Shown here piece by piece: positions 1-7,479 of a stretch of 64,000 nucleotides of DNA (positions within the stretch are counted from its first letter, which is position 1; each line of letters begins with the position of its first letter). The stretch covers positions 124,001-188,000 of the forward strand of contig NZ_JAHRIB010000100.1 of assembly GCF_019090165.1 (NCBI RefSeq), written 5' to 3'. Under the pieces are notes generated by a model. That model saw nothing but the letters and a program-made list of their open reading frames with translations, did not search any database and had not been told where the DNA came from. Source of the stretch: Streptomyces sp. BV286. Its GTDB lineage: Bacteria > Actinomycetota > Actinomycetes > Streptomycetales > Streptomycetaceae. Both the position numbers and the translations under genes were made by a program.

Positions 1-584
1 TCGCGCTTGTCGAGGGCGGCGTAACCGGCGACGTTGACGTAGCCGACCTTCGCGTCCTTGCCGAGTTCGCCGGCCATCACGTCGAGGACGGCCTGGGCCA
101 TGCTGGCGTCGTCCTGCTTGGTGGAGACGACACCCTTGGTGGCGGTCTCCACGTCGTAGACGACGACCTTGATGCCCTTCTTCACCGCCTTGTCGATCTC
201 CGGCTGGATCGTGGCCGGGAAGCCGTGATCGACGATGATCGCCCGGGCCCCGGAGTTGATGGCCGAGGAGAGGTCGGTGGCCTGCTTGGCATTGTCCGCC
301 TGGGCGTCGTACACCGTCAGGTCGATGCCGAGGGCCTTGGCCTGGGCCTTGGCTCCGTTGCCCCACTGCTCGAAGTAGTCGCCGGCGCCGCTCTGCCGGA
401 CCAGGGCGACCTTGACCCTGCCCTCGCTGAAGGGCGCGGGCTTCTTGCCGGTGGCGGCGGACGCCGACGCGGCGGAGTCGCCGGCCGTCTCCGAGGCGTT
501 GGAGGACTGCGAGCAGCCCGCGAGGAGCAGGGCGGAGACGGATGCCAGCGAGAGCGCGGCGAGCGGCAGACGGGTACGGGACAT
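1..584 (-). CDS. Sugar-type ABC transporter substrate-binding lipoprotein (partial, C-terminus off the left edge)
   Basis: Only the first 194 codons lie in the window. The ATG at 584 has a GGAG six bases upstream. Residues 1-24 form a lipoprotein signal ending LLLAGC, with the lipidated Cys at 24, followed by a Ser/Ala-rich linker to about residue 46. The remainder reads as a periplasmic-binding fold of the ribose/LacI type (VALVRQSGAGDYF, then INSGARAIIVDHG). It should capture a sugar-like solute outside the cell for an ABC importer encoded further left. A Cys-containing leader frame lies upstream (762-833) and the divergent neighbour is mtnD, so I infer that the ligand contains sulfur, for example methylthioribose. 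The fold is fairly sure; the ligand is inference. Confidence 0.8.
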   Translation of the reverse strand, partial: MSRTRLPLAALSLASVSALLLAGCSQSSNASETAGDSAASASAATGKKPAPFSEGRVKVALVRQSGAGDYFEQWGNGAKAQAKALGIDLTVYDAQADNAKQATDLSSAINSGARAIIVDHGFPATIQPEIDKAVKKGIKVVVYDVETATKGVVSTKQDDASMAQAVLDVMAGELGKDAKVGYVNVAGYAALDKR

Positions 585-638
585 GACGGCTCCAGGAGCG
601 GTGCAGAGGGGGATGAAGAGGGCGTGCGGGGGCGCGGG

Positions 639-756
639 TCCGGAGCGCCGGGCGGGGGCCGGAATCCAGCCACGGCCGCGGGCGCCGGAAGACCTCGTAG
701 GCGTCACGGGTACCGGTGGGGATCCCGTGGTGCGGAGGCGTCCGGGGCGCTCCGGA
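639..756 (-). promoter_or_regulatory. Competing inverted repeats between leader peptide and binding-protein gene (attenuator candidate)
   Basis: TCCGGAGCGCC at 639-649 is an exact inverted repeat of GGCGCTCCGGA at 746-756. The second arm can instead pair locally, because TCCGG (741-745) complements CCGGA (752-756). A separate 6-bp stem is CACGGG (705-710) with CCCGTG (724-729). In the minus-strand transcript these lie just after the leader stop codon. Mutually exclusive pairings downstream of a short Cys-containing frame are what attenuation predicts. No U-tract follows, so the mechanism is unproven. Confidence 0.4.
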
Positions 757-761
757 TCAGG

Positions 762-833
762 TCAGCGACAGCGTGCTGTGGTCGACCGGAGCAAGTCCAC
801 GTACAGCCGCCGCACGAGCAGCAGCGTCTTCAT
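762..833 (-). CDS. Cys-containing leader peptide (23 aa) upstream of the binding-protein operon
   Basis: ATG at 833, stop TGA at 764-762. The peptide begins MKTLLLVRRLYVDLL and ends STTARCR, with Cys22 encoded by TGT, the rarer Cys codon in this base composition. It fits the R..VDL.R...A.C pattern of short putative leader peptides that I recall upstream of sulfur-metabolism operons in Streptomyces. There is no ribosome-binding site before the ATG. A TTGACG hexamer (869-864 on the minus strand) sits about 31 bases upstream of the start, so the transcript may be leaderless. I infer a Cys/sulfur-sensing uORF for the gene starting at 584. Confidence 0.6.
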   Translation of the reverse strand: MKTLLLVRRLYVDLLRSTTARCR

Positions 834-885
834 ACGCAGATCATGAGAACGATTCCAGCCAGCCGTCAAAGTATTGGGACCGGTT

Positions 886-928
886 TCTCAGTGGTTGAGA
901 CAACAAGTTCGTCACACTCGGCCGAGTG
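886..928. promoter_or_regulatory. Divergent promoter/operator region between the two Cys-leader units
   Basis: Between the leader frames at 833 (-) and 985 (+) lie two palindromes. The first is TCTCA-gtggt-TGAGA (886-900), running into GAGACAAC (897-904). The second is a perfect 14-mer CACTCGGCCGAGTG (915-928). The GAGACAAC end recurs in the mtnA/bmp intergenic region at 4323-4330, also on the right flank of an inverted repeat. They are possible sites for a shared regulator of the salvage locus. No known consensus was matched. Confidence 0.35.
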
Positions 929-984
929 CCGGTCCGGAGTTACGATCTCGGGACCGGCACCCGACCCGGGACAGTGAGGTTCCG

Positions 985-1044
985 ATGACGACACCAGGCG
1001 CGACAGCGATGCGACGCTGTACCGGCGCGGCGTGTCGCGGCTGA
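985..1044 (+). CDS. Cys-containing leader peptide (19 aa) upstream of mtnD
   Basis: ATG at 985, five bases after GTGAGG (974-979); stop TGA at 1042-1044. The C-terminal part reads MRRCTGAACRG, with two Cys residues, both encoded by TGT, three codons apart from the end. A second in-frame ATG lies at 1009. The frame is followed at 1132 by a perfect 9-bp hairpin and at 1222 by mtnD. The arrangement (uORF with paired Cys codons, hairpin, sulfur gene) suggests translation-coupled attenuation by Cys-tRNA supply. It could instead be a chance short frame; the shared layout with two neighbouring units argues against that. Confidence 0.5.
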   Translation: MTTPGATAMRRCTGAACRG

Positions 1045-1131
1045 CCACAGGTCCGGATCCCCTGCTGATCCCCTCTTCGGTCCGCCGCCCGCCGCGCGGC
1101 ACCGTGCCCCTCCCTCGTCGACCGGTCCGGC

Positions 1132-1156
1132 CGCCTGTCCACCATCCGGACAGGCG
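1132..1156 (+). promoter_or_regulatory. Perfect 9-bp hairpin in the mtnD leader (attenuator candidate)
   Basis: CGCCTGTCC (1132-1140) and GGACAGGCG (1148-1156) pair perfectly across a 7-base loop. The hairpin sits 88 bases after the leader stop codon and 66 bases before the mtnD start. No T-run follows, which is common for terminators in very GC-rich genomes. Confidence 0.5.
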
Positions 1157-1221
1157 TCCACCGCGCTCCTCCGTCCCGCGTCCTTTCCTCTTCGCCCCTC
1201 CTCACTCCTGGAGTTGCTCCC

Positions 1222-1821
1222 ATGACCCTGCTGACCACGTGGCCCGAGTCCGGTCCCGGGACGACGGTGCGCCGCACCTCCGACCCCGTCGAGATCGCCG
1301 CCGCGCTCGCTCCGCTCGGTGTGCGGTACGAACAGTGGCCGGTCCGCGAGGACGTCCCCGCGGACGCCGACAGCGACACCGTCTTCGCCGCGTACGGACC
1401 GGAGATCGACCGGCTCAACGCCGAGGAGGGCTTCACCACGGTCGACGTCCTCGGGCTGCACCCGAGCGACGACCCGGAGTACCCCGTGAAGGCGAAGGCC
1501 GCGCGGGAGAAGTTCCTCCAGGAGCACACGCACGACGACGATGACGAGGTCCGGTTCTTCGTCTCGGGCTCCGGGATCTTCTATCTGCACGTGAACGGCG
1601 AGGTGCACGCCGTGTTCTGCGAGAAGGGCGACCTGCTGGGTGTGCCGCGCGGCACGACGCACTGGTTCGACATGGGGACGTCGCCGGCGTTCACCGCGAT
1701 CCGCTTCTTCCACGAGGAGGACGGCTGGATCGGCAGCTTCACCGGCTCGGCCATCGCCGGCCGCTTCCCCGACTACGACACCATCGCGGCGGGGTACGAG
1801 CGGGACCGGTCCGCGGCGTGA
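1222..1821 (+). CDS. mtnD: Acireductone dioxygenase (methionine salvage)
   Basis: A 199-residue cupin that converts acireductone plus O2 to 2-keto-4-methylthiobutyrate and formate with Fe2+, or off-pathway products with Ni2+. The metal-binding motif is [13 protein letters not shown] (His102, His104, Glu109) and the fourth ligand lies in GTTHWFDMG (His147). The core [16 protein letters not shown] is typical of the family. The ATG at 1222 has GGAG upstream. It is the first gene of mtnD-mtnC-mtnB, and its stop overlaps the mtnC GTG by four bases. Four Asp separate His104 from Glu109, one residue more than in the Klebsiella enzyme as I remember it. Identification is very secure. Confidence 0.95.
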   Translation: MTLLTTWPESGPGTTVRRTSDPVEIAAALAPLGVRYEQWPVREDVPADADSDTVFAAYGPEIDRLNAEEGFTTVDVLGLHPSDDPEYPVKAKAAREKFLQEHTHDDDDEVRFFVSGSGIFYLHVNGEVHAVFCEKGDLLGVPRGTTHWFDMGTSPAFTAIRFFHEEDGWIGSFTGSAIAGRFPDYDTIAAGYERDRSAA

Positions 1822-2549
1822 GCCCCCGGCCGGCGGTCGACGTGGACGCCGTGGTGCTCGACATCGAGGGCACCACGAGCGCCACGGGCTTCGTCGTCGA
1901 CGTGCTCTACCCGTACTCGCGCTCCCGTTTCGGAGCGCTGCTGACGGAGCGGAGCGACGATCCGGACGTGCTGCGGGCACTCGCCCAGGTGCGCGAACTG
2001 CTCGGCGAGCCGGACGCCGACGCCGTACGGGTCGAGAAGGCGCTCGCCGAGTGGCTCGACGAGGACGTGAAGGCCACCCCCCTGAAGACCCTTCAGGGCC
2101 TCATCTGGTCCGAGGGGTTCGCGCAGGGCGACCTGGTCTCCCACTTCTACGACGACGTGGTGCCGGTACTGCGCCGCTGGCACCGTGACGGCGTACGGCT
2201 GCTCGTGTACTCGTCCGGGTCCGTGGCCGCGCAGCGCGCGTGGTTCGCGAGCAGCCCGGACGGTGATCTGCTGCCGCTCGTCGACGGGTTGTACGACACC
2301 GAGAACGCGGGGCCCAAGCAGGAGCCGGAGTCCTACCGCCGTATCGCCGGATCGGCCGGCGTGGCGGCAGGCCGTCTCCTGTTCCTGTCCGACCGGCCGG
2401 GCGAACTGGACGCGGCCCGCGAGGCGGGCTGGCACACCGTCGGGATCCGGCGGCCCGGGGAGCCGTACTACGAGCAGGGCGTCGGTGACCACGCGCAGGC
2501 GGGGACGTTCGACGAGATCAGCATCAGCACTTCAGGGAGCACGACGTGA
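1818..2549 (+). CDS. mtnC: Enolase-phosphatase E1 (2,3-diketo-5-methylthiopentyl-1-phosphate enolase/phosphatase)
   Basis: A 243-residue HAD-superfamily bifunctional enzyme that enolises and dephosphorylates DK-MTP-1-P to acireductone, the MtnD substrate. Motif I is VVLDIEGTT (Asp15, Glu17 in the DxEGT form specific to MtnC). Motif II is YSSGS, motif III contains the KQEPESY lysine, and motif IV is [12 protein letters not shown]. The start is the GTG at 1818, inside the mtnD stop (GTGA), and the stop overlaps mtnB in the same way, so the three genes are translationally coupled. A bifunctional MtnC takes the place of the separate MtnW/MtnX pair found in Bacillus. Confidence 0.94.
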   Translation: MSPRPAVDVDAVVLDIEGTTSATGFVVDVLYPYSRSRFGALLTERSDDPDVLRALAQVRELLGEPDADAVRVEKALAEWLDEDVKATPLKTLQGLIWSEGFAQGDLVSHFYDDVVPVLRRWHRDGVRLLVYSSGSVAAQRAWFASSPDGDLLPLVDGLYDTENAGPKQEPESYRRIAGSAGVAAGRLLFLSDRPGELDAAREAGWHTVGIRRPGEPYYEQGVGDHAQAGTFDEISISTSGSTT

Positions 2550-3154
2550 GCACCGACATCAGCACACTCGATCTGGAGGAGGCGGGCGCCGTCCTCGCCG
2601 CCGAGTCCGCCCGCTTCGCCTCCTTCGGCTGGATGCGCGGCACCTCCGGGAACCTGTCGGTGGTGCTCTCCCGCGACCCGCTGCGGCTCGCGGTCACCGC
2701 CAGCGGCCACGACAAGGGTGAACTGACGCCCGCGGACGTCGTCCTGGTCGACGCCGAGGGCGCGGCGGTGAGCGGCGGCAGGCCGTCCGCCGAGGCCGCG
2801 CTGCACGCGCGCGTGGCCGCCCTGACCGGCGCGGGCGCCGTGGTGCACGTGCACACGGTGGCGTCGGTGGCGCTGGGCCGGCGCTCGCCCGGCGGGATCG
2901 TCCTCAAGGACCTGGAGATGCTCAAGGGGGTCGGCCAGCCCGCGCACGACGTGGAGGTCACCCTTCCCGTCATCGCCAACAGCCAGGACATGAAGGTCCT
3001 CGGCGACCGCCTGGAGGCGGCCCGCGACCCGCGGATGCCGGCGGTGGTCGTGGCCGGCCACGGCCTGTACGTGTGGGGCGACGACCCTCGCCGGGCACGC
3101 CACCACACGGAGGTCGTGGAGTGGCTCCTGGAGCTGGAACTCACGGGCCGCTGA
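2546..3154 (+). CDS. mtnB: Methylthioribulose-1-phosphate dehydratase
   Basis: A 202-residue zinc-dependent class II aldolase-fold enzyme that dehydrates 5-methylthioribulose-1-phosphate to DK-MTP-1-P. The MRGTSGNLS loop and HVHTVASVAL (His101, His103 as zinc ligands) are characteristic. GHGLYVWG supplies the third His (172). The GTG at 2546 overlaps the mtnC stop. It is the last gene of the unit and is followed by a terminator shared with convergent mtnA. Gene order D-C-B is the reverse of the reaction order, and MtnA is encoded on the opposite strand. Confidence 0.93.
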   Translation: MSTDISTLDLEEAGAVLAAESARFASFGWMRGTSGNLSVVLSRDPLRLAVTASGHDKGELTPADVVLVDAEGAAVSGGRPSAEAALHARVAALTGAGAVVHVHTVASVALGRRSPGGIVLKDLEMLKGVGQPAHDVEVTLPVIANSQDMKVLGDRLEAARDPRMPAVVVAGHGLYVWGDDPRRARHHTEVVEWLLELELTGR

Positions 3155-3170
3155 CCGGGGTTCACGCGGG

Positions 3171-3211
3171 AGGGAGGAGGAGAGGGGCCGAGGCCACGCC
3201 CCCTCCTCCCT
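3171..3211. terminator. Bidirectional terminator between mtnB and mtnA
   Basis: AGGGAGGAGG (3171-3180) pairs with CCTCCTCCCT (3202-3211), with an inner GGGG/CCCC stem. It lies in the 71-base gap between two convergent genes. Confidence 0.7.
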
Positions 3212-3225
3212 GACCCGGCCACGCC

Positions 3226-4257
3226 CTAGCGCAGCCGGTCCCCCGGCAACTCCCCCGCGGACACCTCCAACACGCCCCGCTCGGTGACCAACCCCGTGAC
3301 GAGGCGTCCCGGGGTCACGTCGAACGCAGGGTTGTGCCCACGGGACTCGGCCGGAGCCGTCCGCACCCCGGACCACTCCAACACCTCGTCCTCACCCCGC
3401 AGTTCGATGTGGATGTCGGACCCCGTCGCCGTGGAGAGGTCGACCGTCGTCGTGGGCGCGGCCACGAGGAACGGCACCCCCGCGTCGGCGCACGCCAGTG
3501 CGACCCCCACCGTGCCCACCTTGTTCGCCGTGTCGCCGTTGGCGGCGATCCGGTCCGCGCCGACCACCGCCGCGTCGACCTCGCCCCGCAGGATCGTCCC
3601 GGCGGCGGCCCCGTCCGCCTGGACGAAGTGCGGGATCCCCTCCTGGACCAGCTCCCAGGCGGTCAGCCGCGACCCCTGCAGCAGGGGCCGCGTCTCGTCG
3701 GCGTACACGACCTCGAGCCGTCCCCGGGCGTGCAGTTCACGGATGACACCGAGCGCGGTGCCCCATCCCGCCGTGGCCAGCGCCCCGGTGTTGCAGTGGG
3801 TCAGTACCCGCAGTGGCCGGTCCCCGCCGACCCGCTTGAGCAGCCAGTCCGCCCCGAACGCCCCCATCGCCCGGTTCGCCGCCACGTCCTCGCGCTGCAC
3901 CTGGGCCGCCTCGGCGAGCACCGCGTCGAGCCCGTCGTCGAAGCGGGTCAGCACCCGGTCGACGCACACCATGAGGTTCACCGCGGTGGGCCGCGCCGCA
4001 CGGACGCGCGCCACGGCCGCGAGCACCTCCTCGCGCGACCATCCCTCGCGCTCCCCCTGGAGCATCGCGAGCGCCACCCCGTACGCACCCGCCGCCCCGA
4101 TCGCGGGCGCCCCCCGCACGACGAGCCGCCGGATCGCGTCCACGAGGTCGTCCACGTCGCGGACTCGGCGGGTCTCGGTGCGGTGCGGGAGAACCGTCTG
4201 GTCGATGAGCGCGAGGCTGTTTCCGGTCCAGTCGACAGCGCGCAGTTCCTGGGGCAT
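3226..4257 (-). CDS. mtnA: S-methyl-5-thioribose-1-phosphate isomerase
   Basis: A 343-residue enzyme related to eIF2B alpha that isomerises methylthioribose-1-phosphate to methylthioribulose-1-phosphate, the entry point of the salvage branch encoded next door. Motifs are VVRGAPAIGAAGAYG (residues 47-60), LTHCNTGALAT with catalytic Cys155, and VGADRIAANGD with catalytic Asp235. The frame stays open upstream, but I chose the ATG at 4257 because AGGAG lies nine bases before it and family homology begins at MPQELRAVDW. It is convergent with mtnDCB and divergent from the BMP transporter unit. Confidence 0.94.
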   Translation of the reverse strand: MPQELRAVDWTGNSLALIDQTVLPHRTETRRVRDVDDLVDAIRRLVVRGAPAIGAAGAYGVALAMLQGEREGWSREEVLAAVARVRAARPTAVNLMVCVDRVLTRFDDGLDAVLAEAAQVQREDVAANRAMGAFGADWLLKRVGGDRPLRVLTHCNTGALATAGWGTALGVIRELHARGRLEVVYADETRPLLQGSRLTAWELVQEGIPHFVQADGAAAGTILRGEVDAAVVGADRIAANGDTANKVGTVGVALACADAGVPFLVAAPTTTVDLSTATGSDIHIELRGEDEVLEWSGVRTAPAESRGHNPAFDVTPGRLVTGLVTERGVLEVSAGELPGDRLR

Positions 4258-4304
4258 GGCGGGACACTCCTGATGTTCCGAAGATGCGCGACACCGTACA
4301 TGAC

Positions 4305-4330
4305 CTCGAAGAACCACAGTTCGAGACAAC
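4305..4330. promoter_or_regulatory. Inverted repeat in the mtnA/transporter divergent promoter region
   Basis: CTCGAA (4305-4310) and TTCGAG (4320-4325) flank a 9-base spacer and run into GAGACAAC (4323-4330). The same GAGACAAC ends the inverted repeat upstream of the mtnD unit (897-904). It is a possible shared operator, with modest support. Confidence 0.35.
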
Positions 4331-4400
4331 CGGGCGGATGTCCGGAAACCGGTGTTACAGTCCAGCACCCGCAGCCCTGAAGGCCGATGTGAAGGAGGAC

Positions 4401-4469
4401 GTGTTGTTGCTGACGACGCGCCGCTTCCTCGACCACGGCCACTGCGCAAGCGACGGCTGTCGACGCTGA
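4401..4469 (+). CDS. Cys-containing leader peptide (about 20-22 aa) upstream of the BMP transporter
   Basis: Preceded by a strong GAAGGAGG (4391-4398). The start could be GTG 4401, TTG 4404 or TTG 4407; the last two are better spaced. The stop TGA is at 4467-4469. The peptide reads LLLTTRRFLDHG then HCASDGCRR, with two Cys near the end. Its LLL..RR...D...C plan resembles the leader at 762-833. A perfect 8-bp hairpin follows at 4477 and the transporter lipoprotein starts at 4595. The strong ribosome-binding site in front of so short a frame argues that it is translated. Confidence 0.55.
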   Translation: MLLLTTRRFLDHGHCASDGCRR

Positions 4470-4476
4470 CCGCCGA

Positions 4477-4500
4477 GACGCCGGCTCCTGCTCCGGCGTC
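4477..4500 (+). promoter_or_regulatory. Perfect 8-bp hairpin after the BMP-transporter leader peptide
   Basis: GACGCCGG (4477-4484) pairs with CCGGCGTC (4493-4500) over an 8-base loop. It starts only 7 bases after the leader stop and lies about 95 bases before the transporter gene, so a ribosome stalled on the Cys codons could control its folding. Confidence 0.5.
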
Positions 4501-4594
4501 CCCCGTGCTTCTCTCCTCGCCCCGCGCTCGCCTCTCGGCGTTCCCGCTCGTCGAGCGCGCACCGCCGCACGCAGCTTCCCGGAAGGCCGCTCCC

Positions 4595-5653
4595 ATGCCC
4601 CGTACCCACAGATCCCGCTCGCTCCGCCTCGCCGCCCTCGCCACCGCGCTGCTCGCCGCGGCGGCCACCGGCTGCAACGCCGCCGCGAAGGACGACGGCT
4701 CGTCCTCCGGCGCCAAGAACGGCGGCCCGTCCTTCACGCTGGTGACGCCGGACCCGGTCGGGCAGAACGAGTTCCTGAAGCTGGCCGTCGACGGCCTGAA
4801 GACCGCGGCCAAGGCGCACGACGGGTCGCAGAAGGTCTACCAGTCCTCCGACCCCGCCTCGCAGCAGCAGAACGTGCAGGCCGCGGTCGACGCCGCGCCG
4901 GACGTCGTCGTGCTGATCGGCTTCGAGTTCGCCGACACGGTCGCACAGCAGGCCGAGGCCCACCCCGAGCAGCAGTTCCTGGTGATCGACGCCTGCACGA
5001 AGAAGACGTACGCGAACGTGAGTTGCGCCGTCTTCCGTGAGCACGAGGGTGTCTACCTGGCGGGCGCCGAGGCCGGTCTGCTCAGCGAGAGCGGCAAGGT
5101 CGGGGCGGTGGACGTGCTCGACACCCCGCAGTTCCGGCGCTACAGCGACCCGTTCGCGGCCGGCGCCGAGAAGGTCGCCCCGAAGACGACCGCGAGCACC
5201 CGCTTCGTCGGCGGCCAGTCGCCGTTCGACGACTCGGCACGCGCCAAGGAGCAGGCGAACTCGCTGCTCGCCAAGGGCGCCGACCAGATCATGGCGGCGG
5301 CCGCGGCCGGCAACTACGGCGTCTTCGAGGCGGCCGAGGCGAAGAAGGCGTACGCGTACGGCGTCGACGTCAACCAGTGCACGGCCGCTCCCGGCACCGT
5401 CGTCGACAACGTGATCAAGAAGACCGACGTCGCCGTGCAGGAGGGCATCGAGCAGGTCCTCAAGGGCAAGGCCGGCAAGACCGTCTCGTACGGCCTCAAG
5501 GAGGGCGGCATCAGCCTGACGGGCCTCGAGGACGGGGTGGAGTCGTCGAAGTGCGTGATCGCCGAGCACAAGGACGTACTGAAGAAGGTCGAGGCGCTGC
5601 GCGACCAGATCGTGTCCGGAGAGCTGACGGTCGATGACCCCGCCGCCAAGTGA
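4595..5653 (+). CDS. BMP-family nucleoside-binding lipoprotein of an ABC transporter
   Basis: A 352-residue basic membrane protein family (Med/PnrA-like) receptor. The signal peptide ends AAAATGC with lipidated Cys27. The body begins FTLVTPDPVGQNEFLKLAVDG and contains VVLIGFEFADTVAQQAE, typical of purine-nucleoside receptors. The reading frame is open further upstream, but ATG 4595 is chosen because it starts a canonical signal sequence and has GGAAGG upstream. It heads a five-gene operon with overlapping reading frames. Context (phosphorylase, MTA-type deaminase, mtn genes, Cys leader) suggests methylthioadenosine or a similar thionucleoside as ligand; ordinary purine nucleosides remain possible. 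Confidence 0.88.
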   Translation: MPRTHRSRSLRLAALATALLAAAATGCNAAAKDDGSSSGAKNGGPSFTLVTPDPVGQNEFLKLAVDGLKTAAKAHDGSQKVYQSSDPASQQQNVQAAVDAAPDVVVLIGFEFADTVAQQAEAHPEQQFLVIDACTKKTYANVSCAVFREHEGVYLAGAEAGLLSESGKVGAVDVLDTPQFRRYSDPFAAGAEKVAPKTTASTRFVGGQSPFDDSARAKEQANSLLAKGADQIMAAAAAGNYGVFEAAEAKKAYAYGVDVNQCTAAPGTVVDNVIKKTDVAVQEGIEQVLKGKAGKTVSYGLKEGGISLTGLEDGVESSKCVIAEHKDVLKKVEALRDQIVSGELTVDDPAAK

Positions 5654-7478
5654 CGTTCCGGCCGCGGGCGTCGGTGTCCCCGAGGGGGCGCCGACGGCCG
5701 TCGCCGCACTGCCCCCGGCCGTCGAGCTCCGCGGGATCACCAAGCGTTTCCCCGGCACCCTCGCCAACGACTCGGTCGACCTGACGGTCCGGCGCGGTGA
5801 GATCCACGCGCTGATGGGCGAGAACGGCGCGGGCAAGTCCACGCTGATGTCGGTCCTGTACGGGATGGAGCGGCCGGACTCGGGGTCGATACGTGTCGAC
5901 GGGCGCGAGGTGTCCTTCGGCAGCCCGAGTGCCGCGATGGCCGCCGGGCTCGGCATGGTCCACCAGAGTTTCAAGCTGTTCGACTCGCTGACGGTCGCCG
6001 AGAACGTCGTCTACGGGGCCGAGCCGCGCCGCTTCGGTCTGCTGGACCGGGCCACGGCGCGGCGCCGGGTTCGCGAACTCGCCGCCGAGCACGGGCTCGC
6101 CGTCGACCCGGACCGCCGGGTCGGCGACCTGCCGGTCGGGCTTCGGCAGCGCGTGGAGATTCTCAAGCTGCTGCACCGCGGGGCCCGTACGCTCATCCTC
6201 GACGAGCCGACGGCGGTGCTGACGCCCGCCGAGGCCGACGCCCTGTTCGTGGTGCTCAGATCGCTGACCGCGCAGGGGCGCACGGTGATCCTTGTCACGC
6301 ACAAGCTGCGTGAGGTGCTCGAAGTCAGCGACAACGTGACCGTGCTGCGGGACGGGCGGGTCGTCGCCCGGCTGCGTACGGCGGACACGAGCGGCGCCGG
6401 GATCGCGGCCGCGATGACCGGCCGCGCCGTCGAACTGGACCGCGTCCACCCGCCGGGCACGCCCGGTGACGTCGTGCTGGACGTCGAAGGGCTCAGCACG
6501 GCGGGCGTGCACGACGTCCGGCTGTCCGTGCGTGCCGGGGAGATCGTCGGCATCGCGGGCGTCGCGGGCAACGGCCAGAGCGAGCTCGTCGAGACGCTCG
6601 CCGGGCTGCGGCCGGTCACCGCCGGGCGGGTCGGACTGCGGGGCGAGGACATCACGCGCGCCTCGGCCACCGAGCGGCGTGCGAAGGGCCTCGCGTACGT
6701 TCCGGAGGACCGTCACGCGGTGGGCACCGCACCCGCGGCCTCCGTCGTGGACAACCTCGCCATGGGACACCACCGCACCACGCTGTCCTCGCGGCACGGC
6801 CTGCTGCCCCCGTCGGCCGTACGCTCCCACGCGCGCGAGCTCGTGGAGCGCTTCGGCATCAAGGCGTCCACGCCCGACGGGCCGGCCTCCGCCCTGTCGG
6901 GCGGCAATCTCCAGAAGCTCCTGATCGGCCGCGAACTGGCCCACGGGGCGCCCCTGTTGCTGGTGGAGCAGCCCACGCGCGGGGTGGACATCGGCGCGAT
7001 CCAGGCCATCCACGACGAGTTGATCGCCTATCGCGACGCGGGCCACGCCGTGCTCCTCGTCTCCGCCGAACTGAGCGAGATCCGCGGCCTCTGCGACCGG
7101 ATCCTGGTGATGTACGAGGGCCGCGTGACAGCCTCGTACGACAGGCCGGACGCGGACGAGGCGACGCTCGGCCTGGCCATGGCGGGCGGCACGGAGCACT
7201 CCCCGGGCCCGGCGCCCTCCACGGTCCCGGCCCCGCCCACGAGCACGGCGGACCCCACCGGCTCGGCGACGGCCGCAGGCCCGGCGCCGACGGCGCCCGC
7301 AGGCACCCCACCTTCCGCGAACGCTTCCGCCCCCGCGGACGCGGAGACAGCCGCAGGCACAAAGAGCCCCGCGGGCGCGGGGCCGACGGCGGACACGACG
7401 GCCTCCGCAGGTGCGGCGGTCGAGGTGCCGGCCCGGACCACCGCCCCGCTCCACGACCCCGCGCCGGACGGAGACTGA
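5634..7478 (+). CDS. Nucleoside ABC transporter ATP-binding protein (tandem ATPase) with low-complexity C-terminal tail
   Basis: A 614-residue tandem ABC ATPase of the sugar/BMP importer class. The first half has Walker A GENGAGKS (62-69), signature-region LPVGLRQRVEIL and Walker B LILDEPTAVLT. The second half has the relaxed VAGNGQSE loop and LSGGNLQK near residue 420, as usual for this class. It starts 20 bases inside the lipoprotein gene. From about residue 510 to the end is an Ala/Pro/Thr/Ser/Gly-rich tail of roughly 100 residues with no recognisable fold, unusual for a transporter ATPase. It energises the two permeases that follow. Confidence 0.9.
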   Translation: MTPPPSDVPAAGVGVPEGAPTAVAALPPAVELRGITKRFPGTLANDSVDLTVRRGEIHALMGENGAGKSTLMSVLYGMERPDSGSIRVDGREVSFGSPSAAMAAGLGMVHQSFKLFDSLTVAENVVYGAEPRRFGLLDRATARRRVRELAAEHGLAVDPDRRVGDLPVGLRQRVEILKLLHRGARTLILDEPTAVLTPAEADALFVVLRSLTAQGRTVILVTHKLREVLEVSDNVTVLRDGRVVARLRTADTSGAGIAAAMTGRAVELDRVHPPGTPGDVVLDVEGLSTAGVHDVRLSVRAGEIVGIAGVAGNGQSELVETLAGLRPVTAGRVGLRGEDITRASATERRAKGLAYVPEDRHAVGTAPAASVVDNLAMGHHRTTLSSRHGLLPPSAVRSHARELVERFGIKASTPDGPASALSGGNLQKLLIGRELAHGAPLLLVEQPTRGVDIGAIQAIHDELIAYRDAGHAVLLVSAELSEIRGLCDRILVMYEGRVTASYDRPDADEATLGLAMAGGTEHSPGPAPSTVPAPPTSTADPTGSATAAGPAPTAPAGTPPSANASAPADAETAAGTKSPAGAGPTADTTASAGAAVEVPARTTAPLHDPAPDGD

Positions 7479-7479
7479 C

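Noticed and set aside
585..1221. Possible SAM riboswitch upstream of mtnD or the binding-protein gene
   Set aside because: No SAM-I/IV core was recognisable on either strand; short Cys-containing frames with simple hairpins explain the region better.
4284..4400. Longer version of the leader frame starting at 4284
   Set aside because: The GAAGGAGG at 4391-4398 lies inside it and points to a start at 4401-4407; the upstream part overlaps the promoter region.
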